5,840 bases of DNA from assembly GCA_030425785.1 (NCBI GenBank), contig JAUHYJ010000258.1, forward strand, positions 1 through 5,840, in the 5' to 3' direction. Numbering within the stretch: the first letter of the stretch is position 1; every line of letters begins with the position of its first letter. Positions 5,014-5,840 of the stretch are shown here, piece by piece. Source of the DNA: Acidimicrobiia bacterium. GTDB taxonomy: Bacteria > Actinomycetota > Acidimicrobiia > Acidimicrobiales > Ilumatobacteraceae. The notes below the pieces were generated by a model that saw only the letters and a program-made list of their open reading frames with translations, did not search any database and was not told where the DNA came from. The position numbers and the translations under genes were made by a program.

Positions 5014-5840
5014 GTGGCCGCACAAGCCTGGTTCGCGCTCGACGAGATCTCGATCGTCCCAGGGGCATCGACGTCATTGACCCTCCAGCTCCAGAACGTC
5101 GGCGATCACACCGAGAGCTACACCATCATCCCCGCCGGGCTCTCGGCCGCGTGGACCACGATCACCCGCCCGAACGTCACGCTGTTCGGCGGGTCGCAGG
5201 ACCTCGTCGAGGTCATCATCCGGCCCCCGGCGATCTACTCGACCACCGCCGGGCCGACCCCGGTCGCCGTCCGGGTCATCTCGCAGTCCGATCCGGACGA
5301 ATCGATCGTGGCCGAGACGATCGCCAACGTCAGCGGGTTCGACGACCGACGCGTCACCACGCTGCAACCCGTGCGTCGGGCCCGTCGTCGGGCCCAGTTC
5401 GAGTTCATGATCGAGAACCATGGCAACAACCTGGCCAACTGCCGGTTGCGGCTGGTCGACGCGACGAATCGCGTCGACGGCACCTTCGACCCACCCGCCG
5501 TCGGTGTCGCACCGGGATCGTCCAGCCTCGTCCGCCTGAACGCGAAGGCGACCGGGGGGACGTTCCGTCGCTACGAGCGCCAGCTCGACTTCGAGATCGA
5601 GGCGACCGAGCCCGACCACGACCCCGCCAGCGGGTTCGCGACCATCCTCCAGCCGCCGACGGTGTCCGCCCGGTTCCTCGGCAAGCTCGCGCTGGTGGCC
5701 GCCGCGCTCGGCGCGATCGTCCTCGCCTGGGTCGGTGTCGTCCGGCCCGAGCTGCGCGACGCCGCGGAGCGAGCCGTCGACGACCGCCTCGACGAGGTCG
5801 CGGCGGCGCCGGCCACGACCGCTCCCGAGCCGTCGGTCAC
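5014..5840 (+). CDS. Ig-like/NEW3-repeat protein with one membrane helix (N-terminal part)
   Basis: An open frame starts at GTG 5014 and runs off the window (275 codons, no stop). Residues ~5-105 form a beta-rich domain: IVPGASTSLTLQLQNVGD (14-31), ESYTI, AAWTTI, an LFGGSQDLVEVIIRPP strand and PVAVRVISQSDP. This is the pattern of NEW3/COG1470-like Ig domains. Residues ~117-213 repeat it in diverged form (RRAQFEFMIENHGNNLANC, then VAPGSSSLVRLNAKA). A hydrophobic helix at about 221-243 follows, then a charged stretch (244-262) and an Ala/Pro/Thr linker. Such proteins occur in actinobacteria, often loosely labelled 'hydrolytic protein', but I see no catalytic motif and cannot assign a function. 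No signal peptide precedes the first domain, so both Ig-like domains are predicted on the N-terminal, probably cytoplasmic, side of the helix. The gene diverges from hemB by 128 bp. The start is moderately sure: there is only a weak AGGT before it, but a -10-like box suits a leaderless start. Confidence 0.75.
   Translation, partial: MAAQAWFALDEISIVPGASTSLTLQLQNVGDHTESYTIIPAGLSAAWTTITRPNVTLFGGSQDLVEVIIRPPAIYSTTAGPTPVAVRVISQSDPDESIVAETIANVSGFDDRRVTTLQPVRRARRRAQFEFMIENHGNNLANCRLRLVDATNRVDGTFDPPAVGVAPGSSSLVRLNAKATGGTFRRYERQLDFEIEATEPDHDPASGFATILQPPTVSARFLGKLALVAAALGAIVLAWVGVVRPELRDAAERAVDDRLDEVAAAPATTAPEPSV

Noticed and set aside
5074..5619. Minus-strand open frame of 181 codons opposite the Ig-like gene
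   Set aside because: The plus-strand frame stays open from 5014 to the end and shows two related beta domains and a membrane helix; the antisense frame shows neither.

Overview
The window is GC-rich throughout (clearly above 65% by eye), with strong G/C third-position bias, GTG starts and dense ATGA/TGATG junctions. This points to a high-GC actinobacterium. The tetrapyrrole genes and the style of the last gene would fit an Acidimicrobiia (Ilumatobacter-like) genome, but that taxonomic guess is inference and was not searched. No RNA genes, insertion sequences, phage genes or CRISPR arrays were seen. Most of the window looks like ordinary chromosome. I did not find a convincing new defence or mobile system.

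Left part, + strand (1-2374): three genes run in one direction and look like an operon. They are the membrane-anchored C-terminal end of a beta-lactamase-fold serine hydrolase (cut by the window edge), a BcrA-type ABC ATPase, and its six-helix ABC-2 permease. The ATPase and permease overlap by ATGA. The hydrolase/ATPase junction carries a 14-bp tandem repeat that contains the ribosome binding site and the upstream stop codon.

Middle, - strand (2502-4885): hemB (porphobilinogen synthase) and hemL (glutamate-1-semialdehyde aminomutase) are joined by a TGATG overlap, and each is preceded by the same GGGAGG ribosome binding site at 8 nt. HemL makes 5-aminolevulinate and HemB condenses two molecules of it to porphobilinogen, so the pair covers two successive steps of the C5 haem route. 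The pair converges on the ABC operon across a 127-bp gap that holds a strong hairpin suited to terminating transcription from both sides.

Right part (4886-5840): a 128-bp divergent spacer with four copies of a 9-bp motif separates hemB from a + strand gene. That gene encodes a protein with two Ig-like/NEW3-type repeats followed by one membrane helix. It is probably read from a leaderless transcript and runs off the end of the window.

The points most worth a second look are the regularly spaced four-cysteine N-terminal extension on HemL, the frame-shifting 14-bp repeat at the hydrolase/ABC junction, the motif cluster in the divergent spacer, and the unusual topology of the last protein.
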